A stretch of 64,000 nt of DNA from Rubrivivax sp. Lineage in GTDB: Bacteria; Pseudomonadota; Gammaproteobacteria; Burkholderiales; Burkholderiaceae_C. Positions 53,633 to 62,773 of this stretch are shown in pieces; the first letter of the stretch is position 1; every line of letters begins with the position of its first letter. The notes below the pieces were generated by a model, which worked only from the letters and a program-made list of their open reading frames with translations, searched no databases and had not been told where the DNA came from. Made by a program: the position numbers and the translations under genes. Location of the stretch: positions 62,001 to 126,000 of the forward strand of contig JADYZZ010000059.1 of assembly GCA_020852865.1 (NCBI GenBank). The letters run 5' to 3'.

Positions 53633-53655
53633 GACGCCGGGCTGCGCCCGGCGTC
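53633..53655 (-). terminator. Perfect hairpin downstream of aprA
   Basis: GACGCCGGGC and GCCCGGCGTC form a perfect 10-bp stem around a 3-nt loop, 70 nt after the aprA stop. No U-run follows on the minus strand, so it may be a weak or factor-assisted terminator, or an mRNA 3'-end stabiliser. Confidence 0.4.
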
Positions 53656-53724
53656 GCCTTGCGGCCGATCGCCTCCCGACCTGCCGCCGCCGTCGGGGCC
53701 GCTGCGCAGCCCGCGCCTGCGGCC

Positions 53725-55755
53725 TCAGTGCGCCGGCGCGGTCTTGAACAGCTTGCTCTTGTCGACGAGATCGACGTGGCGACGCTTGAAGCAGGTCCAC
53801 TGCCTGGTCGACTTGTCGTAGACCGAGTTGACGAAGCAGTGCCAGTTCTTCTCGTCGACGAAGTTCTTGTCGGTGCGGTAATAGAAGCCCGGGTAGCGCG
53901 ACTCCTCGCGGAACTGGATGTGCTTCATGTGCGCCTCGGCGGTGAGGATGCGGTGGTAGTTCTCCCAGGCGCGCAGCAGCTCGTGCAGATCCTTCGCGCG
54001 CATCTTGGCCGCGTCCTCCTTGAGCATCTCGAGCTTCTCCTCGGCCACCTTGAGCATCACGTCGTTGGTGTTGTAGTAGGTGGCGACGCCCGCGACGTAC
54101 TCGTCCATGATCTTCTGCAGCCGGAACTGCGCCATCTTGGGCGTGATGTAGTGCGGGTTGATGTCGATCGCGGTGGTGTAGTCCTTGTGCTGCAAGAAGG
54201 TGCGCACCGGCTTGTAGATCTCCTCGGCCAGCGTCGCCGCGTCGGTGTCGAGCTCGGGCTGGTGAGCGGCGTTGTCGAGCGCGAAGCGCACCATCGCCTT
54301 GGCCGCCAGGCGCCCTTCGGCGTGCGAGCCGCTGCTGAATTTGTGGCCCGAGGCGCCGACGCCGTCGCCGGCGGTGAACAGGCCCTTGACGGTGGTCATC
54401 GAGCGGTAGCCCCAGTTCCAGCCGCGCGGCAGGTGCGCCGGGACACCGTCGAGCTCGCCTTCGTCGGCGGTGGGCGCGCCGAGGTCGGTCGGGCCCGAGA
54501 CCCAGATGCCGCAGCAGCCCGAGTGCGAGCCCAGCAGGTAGGGCTCGGTGGGCATGAGCTCGCTCATCTTCTTCTCGGGCTCGATGTTCTCGCCGACCCA
54601 GATGCCGCACTGGCCGATGCACATGTCGAGGAAGTCCTCCCAGGCCTCGGCCTCGAGGTGCTTGACCTCCTTGGGACTCAGCGTCTCGCGCAGCTTGCCC
54701 AGCGCGGTGACGGTGTCCATGTAGATCGGCCCGCGCCCTTCCTTCATCTCCTTCAACATCAGGTGGTTGCGCAGGCACGAGGCCGGCACCGCCGCCTGGC
54801 CGTAGGGCGGGTACTGGTCGAGCAGTTCCTTGTTCTTGACCATGTAGTCCTCGCCGTAGGCGTTGACGGCCTTGGCCTTGAACAGCAGGAACCACGCGCC
54901 CACCGGGCCGTAGCCGTCCTTGAAGCGCGCCGGCACGAAGCGGTTCTCCATCATCGTGAGCTCGGCGCCGGCCTCGGCCGCCATCGCGTAGGTGCTGCCG
55001 GCGTTCCACACCGGATACCAGGCGCGGCCCGTGCCCTCGCCCACCGAGCGCGGACGGAACAGGTTCACGCAGCCGCCGGCGGCCAGCAGCACGGCCTTGG
55101 CCTTGTAGACGTAGATCCTGTTCTCGCGCACCGAGAAGCCCACCGCACCGGCAATGCGCGAGGGGTCGTTCTTGTCGTTGACGAGCTTGACGATGAACAC
55201 GCGCTCCTGGATGCGGTCCAGCCCCAGCGCCTTCTTGGCCGCCTCGGCGACGATCCACTTGTACGACTCGCCGTTGATCATGATCTGCCACTTGCCCGAG
55301 CGCACCGGCTTGCCGCCGTCCTTGAGCGCGGGCAGGCCTTCCTTCTGGCTCTCGGCGCCGTCGTGGCGCACGCCGTCGTCGTCGGTCTTCCAGATCGGCA
55401 GGCCCCATTCCTCGAACAGGTGCACCGACTCGTCGACGTGGCGCCCGAGGTCGTAGGCGAGGTCGTCGCGCGTGATGCCCATCAGGTCGTTGCTGACCAT
55501 GCGCGCGTAGTCGGCCGGATCCTGCTCGGGGCCGATGTAGGTGTTGATCGCCGACAGGCCCTGCGCGACCGCGCCGCTGCGGTCCATCGCCGCCTTGTCG
55601 ACGAGCTTGATCCTCAGCTCCTTGCCGGTCTCGGCCTTCACGGCCTCGGCCCAGCGCATCATCTCGAAAGCGGCGCCGCAGCAGGCCATGCCGCCGCCGA
55701 TCAGCAGGATGTCCAGCTCTTCCTGGACGACTTCGGGGTTCTCGAACGTTGCCAT
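53725..55755 (-). CDS. aprA: Adenylylsulfate (APS) reductase alpha subunit
   Basis: 676 residues from the ATG with GAGG upstream. The FAD site is LDILLIGGGMACCGAAFEMM. Family stretches include AQGLSAINTYIGPEQDPADY, GHKFSSGSHAEGRLAAKAMV and the C-terminal RYPGFYYRTDKNFVDEKNWH. In sulfur oxidisers it runs in reverse, joining sulfite to AMP to form APS and passing electrons to AprB. Cytoplasmic. It follows aprB on the same strand, 121 nt away with a hairpin in the gap. Confidence 0.97.
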   Translation of the reverse strand: MATFENPEVVQEELDILLIGGGMACCGAAFEMMRWAEAVKAETGKELRIKLVDKAAMDRSGAVAQGLSAINTYIGPEQDPADYARMVSNDLMGITRDDLAYDLGRHVDESVHLFEEWGLPIWKTDDDGVRHDGAESQKEGLPALKDGGKPVRSGKWQIMINGESYKWIVAEAAKKALGLDRIQERVFIVKLVNDKNDPSRIAGAVGFSVRENRIYVYKAKAVLLAAGGCVNLFRPRSVGEGTGRAWYPVWNAGSTYAMAAEAGAELTMMENRFVPARFKDGYGPVGAWFLLFKAKAVNAYGEDYMVKNKELLDQYPPYGQAAVPASCLRNHLMLKEMKEGRGPIYMDTVTALGKLRETLSPKEVKHLEAEAWEDFLDMCIGQCGIWVGENIEPEKKMSELMPTEPYLLGSHSGCCGIWVSGPTDLGAPTADEGELDGVPAHLPRGWNWGYRSMTTVKGLFTAGDGVGASGHKFSSGSHAEGRLAAKAMVRFALDNAAHQPELDTDAATLAEEIYKPVRTFLQHKDYTTAIDINPHYITPKMAQFRLQKIMDEYVAGVATYYNTNDVMLKVAEEKLEMLKEDAAKMRAKDLHELLRAWENYHRILTAEAHMKHIQFREESRYPGFYYRTDKNFVDEKNWHCFVNSVYDKSTRQWTCFKRRHVDLVDKSKLFKTAPAH

Positions 55756-55831
55756 GGGGTGATTCCTCAACAGTCGATTTGTCGTTGCAGCCCGGCGGCC
55801 GCCGCGGAACCGGCCTGGCCGGGCCGCTGGC

Positions 55832-55856
55832 GGCGCCCCCTCGGGGGGGAGGCGCC
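55832..55856 (-). other. GC-rich hairpin between aprB and aprA
   Basis: GGCGCC repeats flank C- and G-runs (GGCGCCCCCTC... GAGGCGCC) and can form a strong stem in the aprBA mRNA. A short GAAGGCGCTTC palindrome follows. It may be an intercistronic repeat or RNA-processing site. Confidence 0.4.
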
Positions 55857-55876
55857 GAAGGCGCTTCGGGGAAGGG

Positions 55877-56347
55877 TCATTTCACGCGCAGCAGTTCGCC
55901 ATCGCGCCCGGCGCGGTAGCCGCCGCTGGGCGTGAAGTAGCCGGGCTTGTCGATGTCGGCCAGCTTGGGCATCGTCTTGCCGGCGTAGGGCTGGATCGAG
56001 CCCTCCTCGGTGGTGCGCGTCGGGAACTTGAAGCGCTTCAAGGTGCCGTTGCGGAACTTGATCGTCCACATGATCGAGTCGGAGCCGCGCAGCGGCTGCA
56101 CCGAGCCGCCCAGCGGCACGATGTCGGCGTAGTGCCGCACCTCGATCGCGTTCTGCGGGCAGATCTTGACGCAGGAGTAGCACTCCCAGCATTGCTCGGG
56201 CTCCTGGTTGAAGGCGCGCATCGGGTGCCCGGTCTGCGAGCCGTCCTTGTCGAGCATCATCAGGTCGTGCGGGCAGATGTACATGCAGGCCGTCTTGTCC
56301 TGGCCCTTGCAGCCGTCGCACTTGTCGGTCCGTACGTAGGTGGGCAT
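55877..56347 (-). CDS. aprB: Adenylylsulfate (APS) reductase beta subunit
   Basis: 156 residues. Two 4Fe-4S clusters are bound by Cys10, 13, 21, 25 (CDGCKGQDKTACMYIC) and Cys53, 56, 59, 63 (CWECYSCVKIC). The C-terminal tail wraps around AprA in known structures, and its length is normal. It transfers electrons between AprA and the Qmo complex. It lies 57 nt after sat, in the order sat-aprB-aprA. Confidence 0.97.
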   Translation of the reverse strand: MPTYVRTDKCDGCKGQDKTACMYICPHDLMMLDKDGSQTGHPMRAFNQEPEQCWECYSCVKICPQNAIEVRHYADIVPLGGSVQPLRGSDSIMWTIKFRNGTLKRFKFPTRTTEEGSIQPYAGKTMPKLADIDKPGYFTPSGGYRAGRDGELLRVK

Positions 56348-56404
56348 CTCGGGGTCTCCTGGGAAGCGGGTTGGGTTTCGGGAAGGGGTGATGGGCGGCG
56401 GCGC

Positions 56405-57580
56405 CTAGCGGCCGGCGTCGGCGTAGTAGGCACGCAGGATCTGCAGCACCTCGGGGCGGCTGAACTCGGCGGGCACGTCGTGGCCTTCGCCGAGCCACTT
56501 GCGCAGCTGGGTGCCGCTCACCTGCAAGCGGTCGGCGTCGCCGTGCGGACAGGTGCGCGCCGAGGCCATGCCGCCGCAGCGGTAGCACCAGAACGAGACG
56601 TCGATCCTGAGCGGCCGCGTCTGCAGTGCATCGGCCGGGATCTCGTCGAAGATGCGGTGCGCGTCGAACGGGCCGTAGTAGCTGCCGACGCCGGCATGGT
56701 CACGCCCGACGACGAGGTGCGAGCAGCCGTAGTTCTGGCGAAAGAGCGCGTGCAGCAGCGCCTCGCGCGGGCCGGCGTAGCGCATGTCGAGCGGGTAACC
56801 GGCCTGCACTATGGTGGAAGGCACGAAGTAATGCTCGGCCAGCGCGGCGATGGCGCGCGTGCGCACCTCGGCCGGGATGTCGCCCGGCTTGACCGCGCCC
56901 AGCAGCGAGTGCACGAGCAGGCCGTCGCAGACCTCGATCGCGATCTTGGCCAGGTACTCGTGCGAGCGGTGCATCGGGTTGCGCGTCTGGAACGCGGCCA
57001 CGCGCGACCAGCCGCGCTCCTGGAAGAGCGCGCGCGTCTGCGCCGGCGTCATGTACAGCGCGCCGTACTTCTCGGGAAAGCCGCCCTGCGACAGCACCTT
57101 CAGCGGCCCGGCCAGGTTGACCTCGCCTTGCTCCATCACCATCTTGACGCCCGGGTGCGCGAGGTCGGTGGTGCGGAACACCGCGGCGCACTCGTGCGCC
57201 TTGTCGATCGTGTACTTCTCGGTCACGCGCATCGTCGCCAGCGGCGCACCGTCCTCACCGTCGAGCAGCGCGATCTCCTGGCCGGTGCGGATCGCGGCCG
57301 CTTCGGCCGCGCCGGCCGACAGGGTGATCGGGATCGGCCAGAACAGGCCGCTGGCCAGCCGCATGCCGTCGCACACGCCGCGCCAGTCGGTGCTCGTCAT
57401 GAAGCCGTCCAGCGGCGTGAAGCCGCCGATGCCGAGCATCACGATATCGCCGCGCTCGCGCGAACTCACGCGCAGGCCGGGCAGCGCGGCGGCGCGGCGG
57501 CGCTCCTCGTCCAGCGCCTGCCCTTGGAGCAGCAGCGGGCGCAGGCGCTCGCTTCCGTGCGGGTCGACGAGACCGGTCAT
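56405..57580 (-). CDS. sat: ATP sulfurylase (homooligomeric Sat)
   Basis: 391 residues from the ATG with GGAGGG upstream. The nucleotide motif [11 protein letters not shown] is at 198-208 and [17 protein letters not shown] starts at 292. A Cys set ([13 protein letters not shown]) near the C terminus suggests the zinc site of Sat enzymes. In sulfur oxidation it converts APS and pyrophosphate to ATP and sulfate. First gene of sat-aprB-aprA, divergent from the LysR gene. Confidence 0.97.
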   Translation of the reverse strand: MTGLVDPHGSERLRPLLLQGQALDEERRRAAALPGLRVSSRERGDIVMLGIGGFTPLDGFMTSTDWRGVCDGMRLASGLFWPIPITLSAGAAEAAAIRTGQEIALLDGEDGAPLATMRVTEKYTIDKAHECAAVFRTTDLAHPGVKMVMEQGEVNLAGPLKVLSQGGFPEKYGALYMTPAQTRALFQERGWSRVAAFQTRNPMHRSHEYLAKIAIEVCDGLLVHSLLGAVKPGDIPAEVRTRAIAALAEHYFVPSTIVQAGYPLDMRYAGPREALLHALFRQNYGCSHLVVGRDHAGVGSYYGPFDAHRIFDEIPADALQTRPLRIDVSFWCYRCGGMASARTCPHGDADRLQVSGTQLRKWLGEGHDVPAEFSRPEVLQILRAYYADAGR

Positions 57581-57795
57581 GACGGCACAGCCCTCCCTGC
57601 GGCTGCAAGCTCCGGCGCTCGGATCGGCGCGGCGGGCGCGCGCCGAGCAAGGCCGGATGGCTTGATGTGGATCGAGGCGCCGAGCGCTCCCCGGGGACCG
57701 CGGACGTTCGTGAGCACAGCTCGCGCGCGCCCGCGGCGACGAGGCCGATCGTAGGCACCTGCAGGCGCGAGGAAAAACGGACAATACTGGTCACG
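57581..57795. promoter_or_regulatory. Divergent promoter region between sat and the LysR gene
   Basis: The 215-nt gap must hold promoters for both directions. A less GC-rich patch (GGAAAAACGGACAATACTGG) lies just upstream of the LysR start. No clear LysR T-N11-A site stands out by eye. Confidence 0.4.
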
Positions 57796-58779
57796 ATGTC
57801 CGAAAAATCCGATCAGGCGAAAGGCCCGCCGCAGGCCCTGCCGCTGGCCCCGCGGCTGCGCCTGAGCCTGCGCCAGCTCGAGGTCTTCGTCGCCACCGCG
57901 CGCGCCGGCTCGACGCGCGCCGCCGCCGACCGCGTGGCGCGTTCGCAGTCCGCTGCCAGCGCCGCGCTGGCCGAGCTCGAGAGCGCGCTGGGCGCGCAGC
58001 TGTTCGACCGCCTCGGGCGCCGCCTGCGGCTCAACGACAACGGCCGCGCGCTGCTGCCCAAGGCGGCGGCGCTGCTCGACCGCGCCGTCGAGCTCGAGCA
58101 TCTGCTGTCGCCGGCGCGGCCGGCGCCGCTGCACCTGGCGGCCAGCCTGACGATCGGCGAGTACCTGCTGCCGGGGCTGCTGGCGCGCTGGAAGCTCGTC
58201 TGCCCGGCGCAGCCGGTGCAGCTGATGATCGGCAACACGCGCGAGGTGGTCGAGGCGGTGGCGGGCTTCGACGCCGACGTCGGCTTCATCGAGGGCACGC
58301 AGACGCATCCGCGCCTCGTCGTGCGCCCCTGGCTGACCGACGAACTCGTGGTGTTCGCCGCCGCCGATCACCCGCTGGTCGGCCGCCCGCTGAGCCTGCG
58401 CGAGCTGCGCGCGGCCACCTGGGCGCTGCGCGAGCACGGCTCGGGCACGCGCGAGGCCGCCGAACTGTGGCTGCACGAGCGGGTCGGCGCACTCGACGTC
58501 GCCTTCGAGCTCAGCAGCCCCGAGGCGATCAAGCGCCTGGTGGCCGCCGGCGCCGCGCTCGGCTGTCTGCCGCGCGAGGTCGTGGCGCAGGAGCTGGCGC
58601 AGGGCACGCTGGCCGAGCTGCAGACCAGCCTGCCGCGGGCGATCCGGCGGCTATCGATGGTGTTGCACCGCGACAAGCACATCGGCCGCGACACCGCCGA
58701 GTTCATCCGCCATTGCAGCGAGCTGCGCGGCGCAGCGCGCGGCGAGGTGCCGCCGCGGCGCCGCAGCGCGAGCGGGTGA
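57796..58779 (+). CDS. LysR-family transcriptional regulator
   Basis: 327 residues from the ATG at MSEKSDQAKGPPQALPLAPR. The winged helix-turn-helix is at about 25-85 (LSLRQLEVFVATARAGSTRA, SQSAASAALAELESALGAQL). The effector-binding domain follows (LHLAASLTIGEYLLPGLLA). It is divergent from sat and very probably regulates sat-aprBA in response to a sulfur compound or APS, though no ligand can be read from the sequence. Confidence 0.92.
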   Translation: MSEKSDQAKGPPQALPLAPRLRLSLRQLEVFVATARAGSTRAAADRVARSQSAASAALAELESALGAQLFDRLGRRLRLNDNGRALLPKAAALLDRAVELEHLLSPARPAPLHLAASLTIGEYLLPGLLARWKLVCPAQPVQLMIGNTREVVEAVAGFDADVGFIEGTQTHPRLVVRPWLTDELVVFAAADHPLVGRPLSLRELRAATWALREHGSGTREAAELWLHERVGALDVAFELSSPEAIKRLVAAGAALGCLPREVVAQELAQGTLAELQTSLPRAIRRLSMVLHRDKHIGRDTAEFIRHCSELRGAARGEVPPRRRSASG

Positions 58780-58956
58780 TGCGGCGCGCCGCGGCGCCCG
58801 GGCCCGACCGGCTGCGGCGCCGCGCGGCGCCGCGGCGGGCGTCCCCTGCGGCCATGCGGCGATCGCTGCGCCCTTCGCGCCGGGGGTGCAGAATGGGGGG
58901 CCGACGGGGCAATAGCTGTCTGTTCAAGCGCTTGCGCGCCGTCGCCGCCGACCGAG

Positions 58957-60165
58957 ATGCCCGCCATCGAGATGCCTTTCCGGACCCCGAGCGCCACGCC
59001 GGCAATGCCGGCCGGTGCGGCGCCGTCGGGGCTGCTGGCCGAGATCACCGCCGGCCTGGCTTCGGGCAACGACCTGCACGAGCTGCTGGCGCGCTTCCTG
59101 CACCCGCTGCTGAACCTCGCCAGCGCCGCCGCCGGCGCCGTGCGCGTGCTCGACGACAGCGGCCAGCGCATGCACCTGGTGGCAAGTCAGGGCCTGCCTG
59201 CTGCCGTGCTCGAGGCCGAACGCGCGGTCGATGGCGACTGCGGCGCCTGCGGCTTCGCGCTGCAGGCGCGCCAGCCGGCCTGGGGCCATGACGTGAGCGC
59301 CTGCGCACGGCGCAGCGAAGGCGCCTATTTCGGCAGCGCCTGCCGACGCATCCTGGCCGTGCCGCTGGCCCACCGCGGGCGCCTGCTCGGGATCTACAAC
59401 CTGTTCTACGAAGACGCGTCCGAACCCTCGCCGCAGGTGCTGGCGCTGCTCGAATCGGTGGGGGCACTGCTCGGGCTGGCGCTCGAGAACGCGCGGCTCG
59501 AGCGCGAGAACCTGCGCGCCGCGCTGGCCGGCGAGCGCCAGGCGATCGCCGCCGACGTGCACGACTCGATCGGCCAGTCGCTGGCCTACGTCAAGATGCG
59601 CCTGCCGCTGCTGCAAGACGCCATCCGCGGCTGCGACCAGGCGTCGGCCGAGGGCTATTTCGACGACGTGCGCGAGGCGGTGCGCGAAGCGCACGCCAAC
59701 CTGCGCGCGCTGCTCACGCACATGCGCGCGCCGATGCACCCGCGCGGACTGGCGCACGCGCTGGCGGCCAGCGCCGAGGCCTTCCGCGCGCGCGGCGGCC
59801 CGCGCCTCGAGTTCGCCAACACGCTGCCCGAGGCCGCGCTCACGCCGCCGCAGGAGGAGCAGGTCTACCGCATCGTGCAGGAGGCGCTCGCCAACGTCGT
59901 GCGTCACGCCGGCGCGCGCCGCGCCTGGCTGCACGTCGAGCGCGAGGGCGACCTGCTCGAAGTGCGCATCGACGACGACGGCGCCGGCATCGCCGCGGCG
60001 GCCGAGGACGGCGGCACGCACTACGGGCTGGCGATCATGCGCGAGCGCGCACACCGGCTCGGCGGCACGCTCGAGGTCGGCCCGCGCCCGGGCCGCGGCA
60101 CGCGCGTGTGCCTGCGCGTGCCGCTGCCGGCGGCAACGGCCGCGCCGGCCGGGGCCCTGGCATGA
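58957..60165 (+). CDS. Soluble NarX/NreB-like histidine kinase with Cys-rich GAF domain
   Basis: 402 residues, no membrane segment. A GAF domain spans about 30-180 and contains four Cys (95, 98, 116, 129) in CGACGFALQARQPAWG and the following region, as in the central module of NarX. The HisKA_3 phosphoacceptor His202 is in ADVHDSIGQSLAYVK. The ATPase domain has YRIVQEALANVVRHA and DDDGAGI. It probably senses redox or a metal/Fe-S state in the cytoplasm. Partner of the NarL-type regulator 132 nt downstream. Confidence 0.88.
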   Translation: MPAIEMPFRTPSATPAMPAGAAPSGLLAEITAGLASGNDLHELLARFLHPLLNLASAAAGAVRVLDDSGQRMHLVASQGLPAAVLEAERAVDGDCGACGFALQARQPAWGHDVSACARRSEGAYFGSACRRILAVPLAHRGRLLGIYNLFYEDASEPSPQVLALLESVGALLGLALENARLERENLRAALAGERQAIAADVHDSIGQSLAYVKMRLPLLQDAIRGCDQASAEGYFDDVREAVREAHANLRALLTHMRAPMHPRGLAHALAASAEAFRARGGPRLEFANTLPEAALTPPQEEQVYRIVQEALANVVRHAGARRAWLHVEREGDLLEVRIDDDGAGIAAAAEDGGTHYGLAIMRERAHRLGGTLEVGPRPGRGTRVCLRVPLPAATAAPAGALA

Positions 60166-60297
60166 GCACGCAGGCATCGACCAGGGCGCATTCCCGTCGG
60201 GCGGGACGGGCCGCAGGCCGTGGGCTGCTCCCGTGAACGCGCCGCGCCGCTGCTCCCAAGCCCGAATGCCGCAGCGCGCCGCGCGGAGGGCGCCCCG

Positions 60298-60954
60298 ATG
60301 AGTGCGCCGCGCCTCGTCCTCGTCGACGACCACTCGCTGTGCCGTACCGGGCTGTCCGACCTGCTGCGCCAGCGTGGCGGCATGGAGGTGCTGGCTGCGC
60401 TTGCCGACCCCGACCAGGTCGTCGCCGTGCTGCGCGAGCAGCGCCCGGATCTGCTGGTGCTCGACCTGCGCATGCCCGCCGTCGACGGGCTGACGCTGCT
60501 GCAGCGCATCCGCGCCGAGGGCCTGGACACGCCGGTCGTGATCCTGACGATGAGCGACTCCGAGACCGACCTCGCCGCCGCGCTGCGCGCCGGCGTGCGC
60601 GGCTACCTGCTCAAGGACATGGAGCCCGAGGACGTGATCACCGCGATCGGCAACGCCGCGCGCGGCGAGCTGGTCGTGGCGCCGGCGATGACGCTCAAGC
60701 TCGCCCAGCTGCTGCAAGACGGCAGCAAGGGCCGCAACCGCGGCGACCTCCTGGCCTCGCTCACCGAACGCGAGCGCCAGATCCTCGACCACCTGGCGCG
60801 CGGCGAGAGCAACAAGACGATCGCGCGTGCGCTCGAAATCAGCCACGACACCGTCAAGCTGCACGTGCGCCATATCCTCGCCAAGCTCAACCTGAGCTCG
60901 CGCGTCGAGGCCGCGGTGTTCGCGGTCGAAGCGCGGGTGGCCGGGCCGCGCTGA
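60298..60954 (+). CDS. NarL-type response regulator
   Basis: 218 residues from the ATG at MSAPRLVLVDDHSLCRTGLS. The receiver has DD (10-11), phosphoacceptor Asp56 in VLDLRMP and the Lys in LLKDMEPE. The LuxR-type helix-turn-helix is at about 150-210 (LTERERQILDHLARGESNKT, SHDTVKLHVRHILAKL). Partner of the upstream NarX-like kinase. Located between apr-sat and dsr genes, it may couple sulfur oxidation to electron acceptor supply. Confidence 0.9.
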   Translation: MSAPRLVLVDDHSLCRTGLSDLLRQRGGMEVLAALADPDQVVAVLREQRPDLLVLDLRMPAVDGLTLLQRIRAEGLDTPVVILTMSDSETDLAAALRAGVRGYLLKDMEPEDVITAIGNAARGELVVAPAMTLKLAQLLQDGSKGRNRGDLLASLTERERQILDHLARGESNKTIARALEISHDTVKLHVRHILAKLNLSSRVEAAVFAVEARVAGPR

Positions 60955-61065
60955 GGCACACCGAAGTCGCCGGCCGCAGGCGGGCGGCGTTGGCGCGATC
61001 GACCATGCCGGCGGCTGCATGCGGCGAACGGACTCCCCCGGGCCTTCCTGTAGCGTGCCGCGGCA

Positions 61066-61086
61066 GGCCCGGGGCTGCGCCGGGCC
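61066..61086. terminator. Hairpin between convergent narL-like and cobA genes
   Basis: GGCCCGG and CCGGGCC form a 7-bp stem with a 7-nt loop in the 174-nt gap between the convergent stops. No U-run is present; a bidirectional terminator is possible. Confidence 0.25.
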
Positions 61087-61128
61087 GCATGGTCCTGCCG
61101 AGCCGAGGTGGAACCTGGTGCCTTGCGC

Positions 61129-61956
61129 CTACAGGACCGGGGCGGGCCGGCGGCGCCCCACGGGCGCCCCGGCGCCGAACCACGCCAGTTCCTCGCGCAG
61201 CCGGACCACCTCGCCGACGATGGTGAGGCAGGGCGAGGCGAGCCCGGCTTCGGCCACGCGCGCCGCCAACGTGCCCAGCGTGCCGGCAACCACGCGCTGC
61301 CCGGCCAGCGTGCCGTTGCCCACCACCGCGGCCGGCCAGTCGGCGCCCAGGCCATGGGCGGCGAGTTGGGTGCAGATCGTCTCCAGGCCCGACAGGCCCA
61401 TGTAGATCACCACCGTCTGGCCCGGGCGGGCCAGCGCCTGCCAGTCGAGGTTGCAGCTGCCGTCCTTCAGATGCCCGGTGACGACGACGCAGCTGTGCGC
61501 GCAGTCGCGGTGCGTGAGCGGGATGCCGGCGTAGGCCGACACGCCGCAGGCCGCCGTGATCCCCGGAACCACCTCGAACGGCACGCCGGCGGCGGCCAGC
61601 GCCTGCAGCTCCTCGCCGCCGCGACCGAAGACGAACGGATCGCCGCCCTTGAGCCGCACCACCGAGCGGCCCGCGCGCGCCAGATCCACCAGCATCGCGT
61701 TGATGCGCTCCTGCGGCACGCTGTGACGCGCGCGCTCCTTGCCGACGTAGATGCGCTCGGCGCGGGCGCCCACGAGCGCGAGCACGCCGTCGCCGACGAG
61801 GTGGTCGTAGACGACGACGTCGGCACGCTCGAGCAGCCGTGCCGCGCGCAGCGTGAGCAGCTCGGGGTCTCCGGGTCCGGCGCCGACGAGGTACACGGCG
61901 CCGCCGTCGGCACCCCAGGCGCGCACCATCGCGGCCACATCGACGAACGAGTTCAT
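61129..61956 (-). CDS. cobA: Uroporphyrinogen-III C-methyltransferase (SUMT)
   Basis: 275 residues. Motifs are [37 protein letters not shown] and [20 protein letters not shown], with [11 protein letters not shown] later. It makes precorrin-2, the first step to siroheme. It is stand-alone (no CysG dehydrogenase/ferrochelatase part). Placed 17 nt after dsrR in the dsr-type tail, it would supply siroheme for reverse-type sulfite reductase DsrAB. Confidence 0.94.
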   Translation of the reverse strand: MNSFVDVAAMVRAWGADGGAVYLVGAGPGDPELLTLRAARLLERADVVVYDHLVGDGVLALVGARAERIYVGKERARHSVPQERINAMLVDLARAGRSVVRLKGGDPFVFGRGGEELQALAAAGVPFEVVPGITAACGVSAYAGIPLTHRDCAHSCVVVTGHLKDGSCNLDWQALARPGQTVVIYMGLSGLETICTQLAAHGLGADWPAAVVGNGTLAGQRVVAGTLGTLAARVAEAGLASPCLTIVGEVVRLREELAWFGAGAPVGRRRPAPVL

Positions 61957-61973
61957 GCGGCTCTCCTCGAAGC

Positions 61974-62375
61974 TCAGGCGTCGCCGGCGCCGCTGACGCC
62001 GCGCGACCGCGAGATCGCCGAGGCGCTGGGCCCGGTGCTGGCCGCGCGCGGCCCGGGTTCGGTGTCCGGCGCGGATGCGGCGCCCTCGTGCTCGGCGCCG
62101 GATAGGAAGACGAAGTCGAAGCGCCCGCCCTCGATCTCGACGTAATCGAGCACGGTGTCGGCGAGGATCGGCCGGCTCGGTGCGGCGAGCAGCACGGTCA
62201 GGTCTTCGCAGCGCACGGTCTCGTCGTTCTCGCGCTCGGCGTCGAAGCCCATGCCGAACGCGACGCTGCCGTCGGGCCGCCGGCGTGCGGCGACGCGCAG
62301 CGCCAGGCCTTCGGCATCGCTGCGGCGGGCGGCCGAGCGCAGTTCGGCGACGGCGGCCGGGGTGATGCGGAACAT
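61974..62375 (-). CDS. dsrR: DsrR-like A-type (IscA-fold) protein
   Basis: 133 residues from the ATG at [20 protein letters not shown]. The IscA/HesB fold is recognisable ([20 protein letters not shown], then [20 protein letters not shown]). The CGC cluster-binding motif of A-type carriers is missing (AEHEGA in that place), as in DsrR of Allochromatium, which does not bind Fe-S. A Ser/Arg/Pro-rich tail of about 30 residues is extra. Part of the dsr-type tail. Confidence 0.85.
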   Translation of the reverse strand: MFRITPAAVAELRSAARRSDAEGLALRVAARRRPDGSVAFGMGFDAERENDETVRCEDLTVLLAAPSRPILADTVLDYVEIEGGRFDFVFLSGAEHEGAASAPDTEPGPRAASTGPSASAISRSRGVSGAGDA

Positions 62376-62398
62376 CGGGTGCGACTCCTGCGGGCCGT

Positions 62399-62755
62399 TC
62401 AGTGCTCGCCCTTGGTGCGCAGCAGACCGGCCAGCCGGTTGCCCTGCTTCTGCGGCCCGCCCATCGGGAACAGCAGGTGCAGCGCGTGGTTGCTGGCGCG
62501 CTCGGCGCCCCACAGCGGGGTGAAGTGGCGGATCATCACGCGCACCTGGGGCTGCACGCCATGCTCGTGCCAGAAGCGGCGCAGGAAGTCGATCACCTCC
62601 CAGTGCGCCGGCGTGAGCTCGAGCCCCTCCTCGCGCGCCAGCGCGGTGGCGAAGGCTTCCGACCAGTCCTGCAGATCGACCAGGTAGCCCTCGCGGTCGG
62701 TCGGCACGGCGCGCCCTTCGACCATGACGGTGCGCAGGGGCGAAGACGGTGGCAT
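62399..62755 (-). CDS. DsrC/TusE-family protein lacking the C-terminal cysteines
   Basis: 118 residues. The DsrC core is clear: [53 protein letters not shown] and [19 protein letters not shown]. The Cys expected after QG is Asn (QGN), and the penultimate Cys is absent (ending RTKGEH). There is no Cys anywhere in the protein, so it cannot carry sulfur as DsrC or TusE do. It lies 18 nt after dsrN and 23 nt before dsrR. Confidence 0.88.
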   Translation of the reverse strand: MPPSSPLRTVMVEGRAVPTDREGYLVDLQDWSEAFATALAREEGLELTPAHWEVIDFLRRFWHEHGVQPQVRVMIRHFTPLWGAERASNHALHLLFPMGGPQKQGNRLAGLLRTKGEH

Positions 62756-62773
62756 GGCGTGGCTCCTCCTCGG

